Translations under genes and position numbers: made by a program
Assembly (NCBI RefSeq): GCF_001659605.2
Contig: NC_035170.2
Coordinates: 26,144,020 to 26,208,019 of the forward strand
DNA: 64,000 bases
Reading direction: 5' to 3'
Source: Manihot esculenta
Taxonomy: Eukaryota > Streptophyta > Magnoliopsida > Malpighiales > Euphorbiaceae
Notes under the pieces: generated by a model
The model's database searches: none
What the model was told of the DNA's origin: nothing
Seen by the model: the letters and a program-made list of their open reading frames with translations, nothing else
Shown: positions 45,417-56,895 of the stretch, piece after piece
Layout of the letters: each line of letters opens with the position of its first letter
How positions within the stretch are numbered: the stretch's first letter is position 1

Positions 45417-48400
45417 ATGACCAGGTCTGAACATAGGGACACTCTACCCTTTGATCCAGAAATTGAACGCACTATCAGAAGGCTAGGAAAGCAAGCTTCA
45501 ACCGCAGAACCTTCTGCCCAACATTCGGCCGCCGAACCTCATCAACATTCGGCCGCCGAAAGTCTTGAATTCCAGCAACCCCATCTTGCACCAATGGCAG
45601 AACCTCAAGCACCAGCTGCTGCCCATAATGGACATGCTGTCCAAGGCCAAATAATGCAAGAAAATCCAGCAAATAGGCCACAAGCACCAAGGGAAAGAAC
45701 CATGAGGGAGTTAGCAACCCCTATAGGTGATTATGCTCCACTTTGCATCACCTATCCACCTCTTACAGTTCCCTTTGAACTGAAATCAGGTTTGATTCAT
45801 CAACTCCCTAAATTTAGAGGATTGCCAAATGAAAATCCACATAAGCATTTAAAAGAGTTTAAAATTATTTGCTCATCCATGAGACCTCAAGGGATCTCTG
45901 AAGATCATGTTAAACTGAGAGCCTTTCCTTTTTCATTAGATGACCATGCTAAAGATTGGTTATTTTATTTGCCATCTGGATCTATAACTTCATGGGATGA
46001 TATGGTCCAAGCCTTTTTGGACAAATACTTCCCACCATCTAAATCAATTGGCATAATAAGAGAAATCACTAGCATAAAGCAAAGACCAACTGAGGACTTA
46101 TATGATTATTGGGAAAGGTTTGAAAGACTTTGTACAGGTTGTCCACAACATGATATGTCAGACAAAGCCCTCATTCAGTTCTTCTATGGGGGATTGACTC
46201 CATCAGAGAGGAAACTCATAACTGTAGCCTGTGGAGGATCAATCCTAGACAAGACACCTAGGGAGATGAAGGAACTGATATCCAACCTTGCAGCTTCATC
46301 CAAGCAATATGATGAGCAGGAGCAAACACAAAGAGGAATCTATGAGGTAAGAACATCCTCTGTTGAATCTCAAATTTCTAAACTAACATCTCTTGTGGAA
46401 AAGCTTGCCCTTAATCAGGTCCAACAGACTCAAGCACCCCAGCCTCCTAGGACATGTGGTATCTGCTTGTATGTAGGACACTCCACTGATCAGTGTCCTA
46501 ACCTCCAAGAAGACAGTCAACAAGTCAATGCAATTGGGAGATACAACAACCAACCTAGACATGACCCATACTCCAATACATACAATCCAGGTTGGAGAGA
46601 TCATCCCAATTTCAGCTATGGAAGGGCCAACAATAGTCAGAATTATCAAAATCTCCAAAGAGGCCAAACCCAACCAGCACCACCAATGGACACTGATACT
46701 AATAATGAGGTTATGAAGACCTTGCAAATGATGCAACAACAGATGGGACAAATGGCCATCTCCATACATAGACTTGAAGCTCAAGGAAAGTTGCCATCCC
46801 AAACTGAGGCAAACCCAGCACAAAATGTAAGTGCCATTACTTTAAGAAGTGGCAAAGAGCTTCGAGATAATAATCATGAGCAAGAGGTAGAACCAAGGCA
46901 ACCTGAAGCTTCTTCATCCCAGTCCGCACCACCTCCTGTGCAAAAAGATGATCCAAAGGTAAGTTTTCACATCCCACCTCCTTTTCCAAAAAGATTTGAA
47001 AAAACTCAAAAAGAAAAAGAGGAAAAGGAGATCCTTGAGACTTTCAGAAAAGTGGAGATCAACATACCACTACTAGATGCTGTCAAGCAAATTCCAAGGT
47101 ATGCCAAATTTCTGAAAGAGTTGTGCACCAACAGAAGAAAGCTAGCTGAAAGAGAGAAAGTAAGTGTAGGTGAGGTAGTTACCGCTGTTATTAAAAGAGA
47201 ACTCCCAACCAAATGCAAGGACAAAGGTATGTTTGCTATCTCTTGCAAAATTGGGAATGTTGGTATCAAGAAAGCCATGTGTGATCTTGGTGCATCTATT
47301 AATGTCATGCCTCTCTCCATCTATAAATCTCTCAATGCATGTGCACTAAAGGAAACAAGGGTTGTGATACAATTGGCTGATAGATCTGTGGTATACCCCA
47401 TAGGTGTTCTAGAAGATGTCTTAGTCCAAGTAGGTGAACTTGTCTTCCCTGCTGATTTTTATGTGATTGATACTAAGGAAGATAGTTGCAATACTAGTTC
47501 TGACATTCTTCTTGGACGCCCTTTCTTGAGCACTGCTAGGACTAAAATAGATGTGCATGATGGTACTCTTACCATGGAATTTGAAGGGGAAGTCATAAAG
47601 TACAATGTCTATGATGCCATGAAATATCCACATGATATGTCCCCTGTTTATGGCCTTGATATTATTGATTGTTTGAGCCAAGATGTATTTAATGAAAATC
47701 AAGATCTTGTTCTAGATGATGATCTTTGCAGGATTGAGAATCTGAAACTCAAGGAATCAATCTGCAGCATTCAGCAAGTGGAGATCAAGCAGACAGAAAA
47801 CATTCGGCCGCCGAACATAGCCCACTTTCGGCCGCCGAACCTCGCTGCTACTCAAGAACCAGATTCTGTCGCAACACTTCAGGAAAACACTGTGCAGAAA
47901 GAAGATATTCTTCGGTCGCCGAACATTCTTCGGCCGCCGAACCCCACTGACTTGCGGAAGCCGAACCCATCGCCAAAGCTCACTCCGCAAATTGCAGAGA
48001 TTCGGCCGCCGAACCCAGAACCTTTTCGGCCGCCGAACCTCGCCCAGCAGGTCCCAACACAAGCAAGCTCCTCCGAACCTCCTTTGCAACACTTTCCCGA
48101 ATCTGAAGAATCCAAGGAAGACCTACTTGAACAAATCTTTCTTGCTCAGTCTGATGAGCCATGGTACGCCGATATGGTAAACTACTTGGCCACAGGTAAC
48201 TTACCTTCTGACATGCCTAAGCACACTAAAGATAAAATAAAAAAGGATGCCAAATACTATGTTTGGGATGAGCCTTATTTGTGGAAACATTGTGCTGACC
48301 AAATGATAAGGAGATGCATTCCTGACCAAGAAATAGCCTCTGTACTTACTTTTTGTCATTCATATAGTTGTGGAGGACACTTTGGTCCAAGGAAAACTGC

Positions 48401-49451
48401 TCACAAGATACTTGAAAGTGGCCTATTTTGGCCCACCATGTTTCGAGATGCTTTTCTATTTTGCAGGACATGTGCTAGGTGTCAACAGACTGGAAATCTG
48501 AGCAAAAGAAATCAAATGCCACAGAACCCCATCATGGTCTGTGAGGTATTTGATGTTTGGGGCATAGACTTCATGGGACCATTCCCACCATCCTTTGGAT
48601 ACACATATATCATCCTTGCAGTGGATTATGTATCCAAGTGGGTGGAGGCTAGAGCAACTAAGACTGATGATGCCAAGGCAGTGGTAGACTTTGTGAAGAC
48701 CAACATCTTTGCCAGACATGGAGTACCAAAAGCAATCATCAGTGATAGAGGAACCCACTTTTGCAATAGGGTAGTGGAAAGCCTTCTCAGAAAACACAAT
48801 GTGATCCATAGAACATCCACAGCCTACCACCCTCAGACAAATGGACAAGCTGAAGTGTCCAACAGAGAAATCAAAGCCATCCTTGAAAAGACAGTTTCTC
48901 CCAACCGAAAGGATTGGAGCTCAAGATTAGAAGATGCTTTATGGGCCTACAGAACTGCCTACAAGACCCCCATAGGTATGTCCCCTTATAGACTTGTCTA
49001 TGGGAAAGCTTGTCACCTTCCAGTTGAGCTTGAGCACAAGGCATATTGGGCTGTAAAGAATTGCAACATGGACCTCAAGGCAGCTGGCCATCATCGCAAG
49101 TTGCAACTACAAGAGCTTGAGGAAATAAGACGAGATGCATATGAGAACTCGTGGAATTACAAAACAAAGACCAAAGCCTCCCATGACAATCATCTTTCAA
49201 GAAAACAATTTGAGGTTGGTGATAAAGTCCTACTCTTTGACTCTCGTCTGAAACTGTTCCCAGGAAAGCTACGGTCTAGGTGGATTGGACCATTCATTGT
49301 AGAACATGCATACCCACATGGAGCTGTAGACATCCGAAGCACAGAAACTGGGAAAATCTTCAAGGTGAATGGACATCGTCTGAAACCATACTTTGAAGGG
49401 TTCGCAGTACAAGTGGTGGAAGAAATTCCACTACAACATCCTTCTGCCTAG
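45417..49451 (+). CDS. Athila-like gag-protease-integrase fusion, 1,344 aa, no RT/RNase H
   Basis: The start [19 protein letters not shown] is conserved with the outer element. Rough order: Ala-rich N-terminus with two HSAAEP/S units; capsid (~90-300); CCHC knuckle [14 protein letters not shown] (~346); Athila linker [15 protein letters not shown]; protease [14 protein letters not shown] (~620) and [14 protein letters not shown]. Then a ~80-residue spacer with six RPPN/RSPN units (796-874), and integrase with [16 protein letters not shown]...CARC (~980-1022) and complete D, D, E ([26 protein letters not shown]). [17 protein letters not shown] tail ends it. In ordinary Athila elements RT and RNase H occupy the spacer's place. 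No stop or frameshift is present, which suggests recent selection or recent origin. Gag, protease and integrase could act in the particle with RT supplied by an autonomous relative. Confidence 0.9.
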   Translation: MTRSEHRDTLPFDPEIERTIRRLGKQASTAEPSAQHSAAEPHQHSAAESLEFQQPHLAPMAEPQAPAAAHNGHAVQGQIMQENPANRPQAPRERTMRELATPIGDYAPLCITYPPLTVPFELKSGLIHQLPKFRGLPNENPHKHLKEFKIICSSMRPQGISEDHVKLRAFPFSLDDHAKDWLFYLPSGSITSWDDMVQAFLDKYFPPSKSIGIIREITSIKQRPTEDLYDYWERFERLCTGCPQHDMSDKALIQFFYGGLTPSERKLITVACGGSILDKTPREMKELISNLAASSKQYDEQEQTQRGIYEVRTSSVESQISKLTSLVEKLALNQVQQTQAPQPPRTCGICLYVGHSTDQCPNLQEDSQQVNAIGRYNNQPRHDPYSNTYNPGWRDHPNFSYGRANNSQNYQNLQRGQTQPAPPMDTDTNNEVMKTLQMMQQQMGQMAISIHRLEAQGKLPSQTEANPAQNVSAITLRSGKELRDNNHEQEVEPRQPEASSSQSAPPPVQKDDPKVSFHIPPPFPKRFEKTQKEKEEKEILETFRKVEINIPLLDAVKQIPRYAKFLKELCTNRRKLAEREKVSVGEVVTAVIKRELPTKCKDKGMFAISCKIGNVGIKKAMCDLGASINVMPLSIYKSLNACALKETRVVIQLADRSVVYPIGVLEDVLVQVGELVFPADFYVIDTKEDSCNTSSDILLGRPFLSTARTKIDVHDGTLTMEFEGEVIKYNVYDAMKYPHDMSPVYGLDIIDCLSQDVFNENQDLVLDDDLCRIENLKLKESICSIQQVEIKQTENIRPPNIAHFRPPNLAATQEPDSVATLQENTVQKEDILRSPNILRPPNPTDLRKPNPSPKLTPQIAEIRPPNPEPFRPPNLAQQVPTQASSSEPPLQHFPESEESKEDLLEQIFLAQSDEPWYADMVNYLATGNLPSDMPKHTKDKIKKDAKYYVWDEPYLWKHCADQMIRRCIPDQEIASVLTFCHSYSCGGHFGPRKTAHKILESGLFWPTMFRDAFLFCRTCARCQQTGNLSKRNQMPQNPIMVCEVFDVWGIDFMGPFPPSFGYTYIILAVDYVSKWVEARATKTDDAKAVVDFVKTNIFARHGVPKAIISDRGTHFCNRVVESLLRKHNVIHRTSTAYHPQTNGQAEVSNREIKAILEKTVSPNRKDWSSRLEDALWAYRTAYKTPIGMSPYRLVYGKACHLPVELEHKAYWAVKNCNMDLKAAGHHRKLQLQELEEIRRDAYENSWNYKTKTKASHDNHLSRKQFEVGDKVLLFDSRLKLFPGKLRSRWIGPFIVEHAYPHGAVDIRSTETGKIFKVNGHRLKPYFEGFAVQVVEEIPLQHPSA

Positions 49452-50412
49452 AGGATCATGCCAAGCACACCACACCCCAGGGAAGTACTCAGTTTCTTTT
49501 GTTCTCTTCTCTCTTCTTTTACATTGAGGACAATGCATGATTTAAGTGTGGGGGTGCATATCTCTTAATTTTTACTTTTCAGTTTATTTTTGCTTTGATT
49601 CTTAGTTTGCTTGCATTAGGAAAAAATTTTTCATTTTTCATTTTTGTTATGCTTTCAATAAAACACACACAACCACAACCTTCTTCTTCTTTTTGTTTTG
49701 CTCTACTCAACTTATGAACTATGTTAGATGAGTTTTTCTTACCATGACCCCATTGATGTGAAAACTCTTTAAACTTATGTTGAATCACTTGCAGTGAGTT
49801 GTATTCATGTTTGAGAATTGCCTTTTGAATTGAATCTTTGAGTTTGCCATGGTGAAAAATATATTGATGACCCTCAATTGATTGAGAATAAATTAAAATT
49901 GTGTGAATGAACTTAACATGACTTGCTTTAGCGATTGGTGTTGATTTGCCCAAATCATTGAGAGAAAGAAAATTCAGCAAAGGCAAGACCTCAAAAGCAC
50001 AAATTGAAAATTGTTCCAATGGTCAAAAGACTATGAACAAGGCAAGTAGCCACTTGGATAGGTGACCAACTGAAAAACTAAACCTTCATATCAAAAATAG
50101 GTTGGTGGCCTTTCCAAGCAAAATCTAAAGTACAAAAGCCTGAATAAAGTACTTCAAGGTAAGGGCAAGTCAATCCAAAAGCTAGAAAAAGTCTTAACAA
50201 ATTAATGTGCATGTCTCTCTTGAGGAAAACAAATCCTAGCCATGGTAAGCAAAGGGAAACAAGGAAAAGAGGTAAGTAATCTTCATGCATATATTCTTCA
50301 CTGCAATGATTCAAAATAGGGGTCTAGAGTATGAGCTTAAGTGGTAATAAGGATCTAGAGGAAGAAAACTTATTTCAACTATGTTTGTTTGCTTGAGGAC
50401 AAGCAAAAGCTT
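49452..50412 (+). other. 3' untranslated region of the inner Athila element
   Basis: No gene seen. It has a polypurine-like TTTAAGTGTGGGGGTG at 49542-49557, well before the true tract, and one TGATTTGCCCAAATCA (49940-49955), the palindrome typical of the outer element. Athila elements normally carry a long 3' region; no env-like frame remains. Confidence 0.6.
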
Positions 50413-50427
50413 AAGTGTGGGGGTATT
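50413..50427 (+). other. Polypurine tract of the inner Athila element
   Basis: AAGTGTGGGGGTATT directly before TGATAGAGC of the 3' LTR; the outer element has the same string before its 3' LTR (55435-55449). Confidence 0.85.
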
Positions 50428-52211
50428 TGATAGAGCATATTTTAGTCCATATTTTCATGATCTTATTGATGTTTATTTGCACCTATTCTACCTAATTTTG
50501 TGGTTTTAATCATGTTTTGCAAATATTAGGTGTGAAGAAACAATTTGGAGAAAATGCTCTTAAAAGTGCCAAAGAATGCCAAAAAAACAGCCACTTTCGG
50601 AAGCACCTTCGGAAGCACTTTCGGAAGCCAAAAGTCACCCACTTTCGGGGGCACTTTCGGCGGCCTAAAGTCAAGTCCAGAGACGAAAGTCCACTACTTT
50701 CGGCCGCCGAATCTCAACTTTCGGCCGCCGAACCTCCAAGAAATCCAGCCTCCGAAACTCATTTTAGGCAGCCAAAAATCGCCTTCAATGCACTCCTTCC
50801 TTGTCCAAGAAGCCATATCCCAAGTTGCCATATTTGAGGAGCCAAATAAGGGAAATATCTTGAGATCCAAATCTTCAATATTCACATTCAATTATTGGAT
50901 TTCAAGATCCCCCTTATTAAGGAAAGAAAATCCAAAGATCACATGCTTCCTACTTAGTGCCATGCACATTCAAAATTCAAAAGGAGTCTTTACCTTCCTT
51001 AATAGTGCATGGGCAGCCTCCTAACTATTTAGGCAACATCTTGAAGACCTAGGGCAGCAAGTAAGAAGACCAAAGTGCCCCCACTTGCCTCCAACTCGTT
51101 TTTGCCTTCACCTATGCACAAAGAAGCCTCATAACTCACCAAGGGCACTTTGGACAGCCTCTAAAAGTCTCCTGGACTTCCATGAAACCCTAGGCAGCCT
51201 CTCAAGACATATTTAAAGGCTTCAAGAAGACAAGAAGACAGATTTTGTTCCACCTCTTCTCCAAGGAAATTCGGCAAGGCCTCTAAGGCTCTCTCCCACT
51301 CTAGTTCTTCATCTTTTGCTTTCTTTTCTTTTATTTTCTGTTTGGTTCAGCCATGAGTGGCTGAAACCTTATTTCTAGTTGAAGTTTGGTTGAAACTAAG
51401 GTTGTTTAAAGGGTTGTGAGATCTGAACAGAAACTTTTGTCTTTGATTTTATTCAATATTCATGCAATTGATGCTTAATTCTAAGATTGCTTTGTTGTTT
51501 TGATCAAATTGGCCACTTGATTCTTAATTGCAAAGTTAATTGATTGTTGGATTAGGATATTTGTTAGTCCGTAATTGCTGGAAATATTCTGTCCATAGAA
51601 CACTTGGTGTAAAAAACCAAGAAATTGCATGATCTAACATCATCTCATACGTTTGAGTAGTTAGGGTTTGGATCTTTCTTGTTCTTCATGCAATTGGCAA
51701 TTGTTTTGATGCCTATGGCCCAAGGACGTTCCTTGGCAATTTGTTGATTAGTAATTGGTTAGAGGACGTTCCCTAATCAATTTGTTCATAAGGATAGACA
51801 TGGTGGTGAGAAGCGTCTTCCACCCCCATAACCAACCTATTGAATCAATCAAGGTAACCATGTTTCAATGATCAACCCAAACAACCAAAGTGGATCCATA
51901 TCTTCAACTAGACCTTTCTCTTACTGATTTCCTTTTTTATTTTTATTACTTGCTGTTTTAATTACTTTCATTAGTTGTTAATCAAATCATCTCAAAACCC
52001 CCCTTTTTACTTTCCTTGCACTTTACTTTTGTTCTATTTGCAATCACTTGCTTTCTATTGTGTTTTCAATTGGTTTTATTGGTCTTGATTGAAATAAACA
52101 AATAGGTAATCGATTCTCTGTGGATACGATCCTTCACCACTGTCTACAGTTGTAAATTGTAGGTAACCAAAGAAGGTTATTTTTGGCCGGCTTCGACAAC
52201 CGCTCCTGTCA
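50428..52211 (+). repeat. 3' LTR of the inner Athila element (1,784 bp)
   Basis: Same sequence as 43577-45361 with a few differences (for example GCCTTCGAAAC versus GCCTCCGAAAC, AAAACTTC versus AAATCTTC, TTGTTCTTG versus TTGGTCTTG). Confidence 0.92.
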
Positions 52212-53444
52212 AGAGTAAATGAGGTAAGTACATCTTCCTTAGCTTCCCAAATTTCTGATCTAACCTCTATTGTTTGTAGCCTTGTTGTAGGACAGGCCCA
52301 ACAAGCCCAACAACTTTAGCAATCAAGGCCATGTAGGATATGTGCCATGGTAGGACATCCAACTGACATGTGTCCTTCTCTTCAAGAGGAAAAGCACCAA
52401 GTCGATACATTTGGGGGATTTAATCCATACTCTAACACCTACAACCCAGATTAGAGAGAGCACTCGAATTTCAGTTATGTTAGGGCAAACCAATTCCAAA
52501 ATTATCAGCAAAAGAATTCTGCACAAACAGCCCATCAAAAGCAAGGTATGCCTCTTGAAGATATTATTAATTCTCTTACTAATTCTGTACAAAATTTGGA
52601 ACGATAGATAAGCCAAGTAGCCACATCAGTGAGTAGACTGGAGTCACAAGAGAAATTACATTCACAAACAGAGATTAATCCAAAGCAAAATGTTAGTGCC
52701 ATCACTTTGAGAAGTGGGAGAAAGCTTCAAAATAACAGAATTGAGCATAGAACTGCCCAAATGCACAAACAGGCTGCTGAAGAGATGCTGCTGGAAAGTG
52801 ATCCAGGAAGTCGATTTGCCCAAATCACTGGCCAAATTGACAGACAGATAGAACTGCCCAGCAAGAACGATTTGTCCAAATCAACAGTCCAGGCAGAATC
52901 CAAGCCAAAGCAGAAGAAGACAGAACAACAACCAGAAGAAAAATTCAAGATACCACCTCCCTTTCCAAAAAGGTTTGCAAAATCTTAAAAGGAAAAAGAA
53001 CAAAAAGAAATATTTGAAACCTTTCGCAAAGTGGAGATCAATATACCTTTGCTTGATGTTGTCAAACAAATACCAAGGGACATCAGCCAGGAGGATGAGG
53101 AGAACAAGAAAAATTTGAAAGAAACAGAAATGGAAGAGACAGCATGCTGCACAGACTGGTCCAGAGGCGATTTGCCCAAATCACTTGAACAGGCAGAATT
53201 CATTTTGCCCAAATCAACAGTGCAGACAGATTTTGATTTGTCCAAATCATCAGTGCAAGCAGAATTTGATTTGCCCAAATTCATTACCAGATTGCAGCCA
53301 CCTTTTATGGAGAAATATGAATTGGAGTTCAAAGTGCTACCCAATCACCTCAAAAATTCAAACATAAGGGCTAGAGGCACACCTCAATTGAAAGAGGAGA
53401 AACTAATCATGTTACTTTATGAGTACATGAAAGAAACAGGATGA
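52212..53444 (+). pseudogene. Outer Athila gag C-terminus joined to the pre-RT linker, with palindrome-encoded repeats
   Basis: Resumes the gag frame after the TSD: VSTSSLASQISDLTS, zinc knuckle [29 protein letters not shown] and [14 protein letters not shown], with several in-frame stops (for example 52318-52320, 52453-52455, 52606-52608, 52985-52987). After [17 protein letters not shown] it departs from the family and enters a stretch repeating DLPKS/DLSKS units (53166-53280), each encoded by a GATTTG(C/T)CCAAATC palindrome. It ends with YELEFKVLPNHLKNS...EEKLIMLLYEYMKETG, the linker that usually precedes RT, and a stop at 53442-53444. Protease, RT and integrase are absent. Confidence 0.8.
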
Positions 53445-53783
53445 GTTATACCCAAAACGAAAGGCGTGCTGCACTTCTTACTTAATTCTGTTGGGACCCT
53501 TTTCTCTCCCCCAATTACTTGAGTCTTGATCAAGTCAAAAAAGTCCGGCCCACGACTTTAAACCAGGGCGCTACTGGGAGGCAACCCAGCAGGGGCAATT
53601 TGGCTAAATCACCACCTCAGGGAGTCCCTTTCTCTCTTATTCTTCTCTTTATATGTTTTACATTGAGGATAATGTTTGGACTAGGTGTGGGGGTACTAGG
53701 GAAATATTTTTGCACTATTCTTTGCTATCTTTTGCTATTTTTTGTCTCTTTTTGCATTTTTTTACCCCGTTACACACATCAAA
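53445..53783 (+). other. Outer Athila 3' untranslated region, first part
   Basis: Contains GCAATTTGGCTAAATCACC (~53597), a decayed member of the palindrome family, and a polypurine-like AGGTGTGGGGGTA. No credible gene. Confidence 0.55.
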
Positions 53784-54615
53784 TGTAACAGCCCGGAAAC
53801 CGAACTGCTACCGGCACTAGGATCCAGATCGACTTAAGGTTGCCGGGATCCGTAGTAAGCCTGCTATACTGTCTGTGTACCTGTGATATCCCACACATGA
53901 TCATACATTTTCTGTAAAAACATAAAACTTTTCTGTACTCCAAGGCTTAACCTGTGCATGCACTATATCTCTGCTATTTTATCCCCACTCTAGGCGGATA
54001 TAACTCATAATGTTAAGCCTGGTTTTCTCATAAACATACAATGCAAATAAAATACTGATCATGTGTATACACAAAGGGATTACAACTCTTCTAAGTCAAG
54101 CACAAGTCTATACATTACACACTACACATAGGGAGAAAGCTCCTCACAACTCTCCAAACATCACAACTTGGTTCTTTGGCTCAAAACTCTCAAAACCTTC
54201 AAAAACACATCAAAACTCTTCAAAACCTTAAAAGATTTGGTGGAAAACATGGAAAACATGAAAGTCAACGTGGGAGAGGCTTGAACTCACCTCTGGCTGC
54301 AAGTGGAGGAGAAATATCCTCCTTCCACCGACCCTTGGCCCTTTTATAGGTGGCTGGCCAGACCACCTTCGGCAGCCGAAGGAGAACCCGAAACCATGCA
54401 ATGTTCGGCGGCCGAAAGTGACCTTCGGCGGCCGAACCTTTGCATTTCTCCCTTGTTGCTTTTCTTTCAAAACTCATTTCCTTTAACACTTTAAATCATT
54501 TAAAACTCTTAAAAACACATGAAAACATATGTCTTACCCTTCTCGAGGGTTCCGACACCCGAAATTCCACCGAACTACAGGAATTCCGATGCCGGACTCA
54601 AGCTGGGTATTACAC
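53784..54615 (-). mobile_element. Short solo LTR of a Tekay-related family (832 bp, minus strand)
   Basis: TGTAACAGCCCGG to GCTGGGTATTACA, flanked by TCAAA (53779-53783) and CCAAA (54616-54620), a TSD with one mismatch. Ends resemble the 2.2-kb Tekay LTRs and it has TTCGGCAGCCGAA, TTCGGCGGCCGAAAG and TTCGGCGGCCGAACC (54365-54440), but the middle with the minisatellite is missing. Either an internal deletion or a shorter LTR subfamily. Confidence 0.75.
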
Positions 54616-55449
54616 CAAATTTTTTTTCTCACACACATTTCTATTTGCACTCATATTCACTTCTGCACACATGCACACACCCACAGATTTTATGCACAAA
54701 AATTTTGTTTTAGCCTTTGCTCTACTCAGCATAGATGACAAAGTTAAAAGAGCCTCCTAACTCATGACCCCATTAAATTTTCCAACCCTTTACACCTAAA
54801 TTGAATTATTTACAGTGTGTTACCTTCAGTTAGGGAGTTTTTCTCTTAAATTGAATCTTTACTCTTACTATGGTCAAGGGAAAAATATAAATACATGCAA
54901 TAAAAAGTTAGTGTAACTCTCTGTGAGCTGATTTGCTCAAACTATTATGAAAAAGAAAAAGAAAAGAAAAAAATAACTCAGCAAAATCATAAAAGGTTGG
55001 TGATTTTTTTAGGAAAAAAAATATAACCTGTTTTGATGGTCAAAGACTAAACAGAGCTAGTAGCCACTTGAACAAGTGACCAACTGAGTAACCGGGGTGG
55101 ATATCACCAATATGCACTTTCGCGGAAAAATGTTGGTAATTTTTTCAGGCAAGAATAAGTGCTGCTGAATAAAATGCTTTAAAGGGGGGCAAGTCACTCT
55201 AAGGGTTTGCATTAAGCCTAAAAGAAAAGAATAAAAGCATGATCAAATCAAGAACTTTTGGCCATAGTGGGTGAAGGGAAACAAGAAAAGAGATAACAAC
55301 CTTAGTGCATGTATTCTACACTGTAATGCTTCAATTAGGAGTCTAGGAGGGACTGATTAAGTGGTACTTAGGCTCAAAAGAAAGAGGGGCTTGATTGACT
55401 AAGTTATTTGTTGCTTGAGGACAAGCAAAAGGTTAAGTGTGGGGGTATT
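54616..55449 (+). other. Outer Athila 3' untranslated region, second part, and polypurine tract
   Basis: No gene seen. The layout mirrors 49560-50427 of the inner element (CTACTCA..., TAGCCACTTG, CAAGCAAAAG). The polypurine tract AAGTGTGGGGGTATT is at 55435-55449. Confidence 0.6.
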
Positions 55450-56895
55450 TGATCAAACATAATTTACCCACATTTTTATCATCTTTATTACTGTTTAATT
55501 ACACATTTTTCTAGTTTAATTCATGTTTTTATGATGTTTTTACAGAAAATGAGAAAACTGGAAACTTAGAGAAAAATTACAGAAAAAGCTGGAAAATCGA
55601 TTGGGTCAAAGTGATTTGGCTAAATTACTCGCAGGAAGTTAAAACAGAAAACTGGAACTGACTTGCAGAAACGATTTGGGCAAGCGATTTGGGCAAATCA
55701 ACTGTCCAAATCAAACTAACGCAGAAAAGGATAGCAGCGCGGGAAAAAAGGGAAAATCAGAATTTCAAAAGTGTTGGAGTCCTATCCTACTTCAAACATC
55801 ACAAGACCAATCCTATGACATCTCCAAGAGTCACTCCTAAGAAAGACTTTCTCCAAGAAGAAGATTTATTCATAATTAAATACAAAAGTAAAGAAGAAAT
55901 CAAAGACTACAAAAGACAAGAAGGAATAAAATACTACAAAAGATCAAGTCAAATTAGGATTCCAAATCCTAATTGGACTAGGACTCTTCACCTATAAAGG
56001 GAGACAGCCACAAACCAACAGAGGAGGCATCGAAAATTCTGCAGAACTTTAGCAGTAACACAACAGCCTCCTTTCTACTTTTCTTCTTTCTCTTTTTGTG
56101 TATTTTTGTCCACCATGAGTGGCTAAACATCTTCTTTTCTAGTTGAAGTTGAGAAATTTCAGTTTTGTGATGAATTGGGAGATTTAAAACTCCATTGTTA
56201 AGCTTCTATTTTTAAATATTTATGCAACTTATTCTTCAAGCTATTATTGCTTTGTTATTAGAATCAATTAAGGCCTGTTGTTTTTAATTGTATAAGTGAT
56301 AAATTGTTAGTTTAAATAATTTAGGTCCATAATTGCTTAGATTGTTTAAATACAAGCACACTTGGTTGTATAATCTAAATTTGACCACGCGGTTGGCAAT
56401 GTTAGAATTAAGTTTCTCTAAGTCTTAATGTAGTTAACAGTTGAAAAGTAAACAACCCCAAGGACGCTCTTTGGCAACTTGTTAACTAGTGTTTGATTAG
56501 CAAATGTTTCCTAGTCAAACTAAAACTAAGGAGGAATTTGGTTGTGAGAAGTGTATTCCATAACCTAAACTAATTTATTGAAATAAATAGGAGTATCAAA
56601 GAATCAATGATCAATTTTAAACAACTGAAATAGATCCATACTTCAACTAGAGCTTTTCTCCCATTAATTTACTCTTCTTTTTAATTATTGCTTTCTCTTA
56701 CTATTTAGTTTTAATTCATTGTTATCAAAACAAACTCCCCTCTTTTTATTTAATTTTGTTATTTACTTGTCCAAATCATTATTAGGAAGATCCTTATTGT
56801 CAAATCCCTGTGATTCGACCCTATTACCACTATCTACAAATTATTTTGTTGATTGATAATAGGTTTATTTTTTATGGTTTCGACAACCACTATCA
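55450..56895 (+). repeat. 3' LTR of the outer Athila element (1,446 bp)
   Basis: TGATCAAACATAA to ACCACTATCA. Clearly more diverged from its partner than the inner LTR pair: many substitutions and a net 28-bp length difference, including an added AAGAAGGAATAAAA segment near 55918. The palindromes are partly decayed (GTGATTTGGCTAAATTAC at 55611). Confidence 0.9.

Larger units (their letters stand above)
43577..52211 (+). mobile_element. Inner Athila-like element without reverse transcriptase, recently inserted
   Basis: 8,635 bp. 5' LTR 43577-45361, primer site 45366-45383, a single open frame 45417-49451, 3' UTR, polypurine tract 50413-50427, 3' LTR 50428-52211; perfect TSD AGAGT (43572-43576 and 52212-52216). 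LTRs differ by only a few bases by eye. All cis signals are intact, but between protease and integrase there is no RT or RNase H, so it must use these enzymes in trans. Confidence 0.9.
40904..56895 (+). mobile_element. Outer Athila-like Ty3/gypsy element, lacking PR, RT and INT
   Basis: 5' LTR 40904-42321, primer site 42327, gag from 42374, 3' LTR 55450-56895; TSD ACTTC/ACTTT (40899-40903 and 56896-56900). It is interrupted by the inner Athila element (43577-52211) and a short solo LTR (53784-54615). The host copia frame reads through if it is removed. The coding part goes from gag directly to the conserved linker normally found just before RT, so protease is gone on one side and RT/integrase on the other. 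It carries its own palindrome family (TGATTTGSCCAAATCA) in LTRs and coding region. Confidence 0.85.

Noticed and set aside
45225..45434. env-like gene in the Athila elements
   Set aside because: Athila elements may carry an env-like frame after pol, but 49452-50412 and 53445-55449 contain no frame with a signal peptide and membrane anchor.
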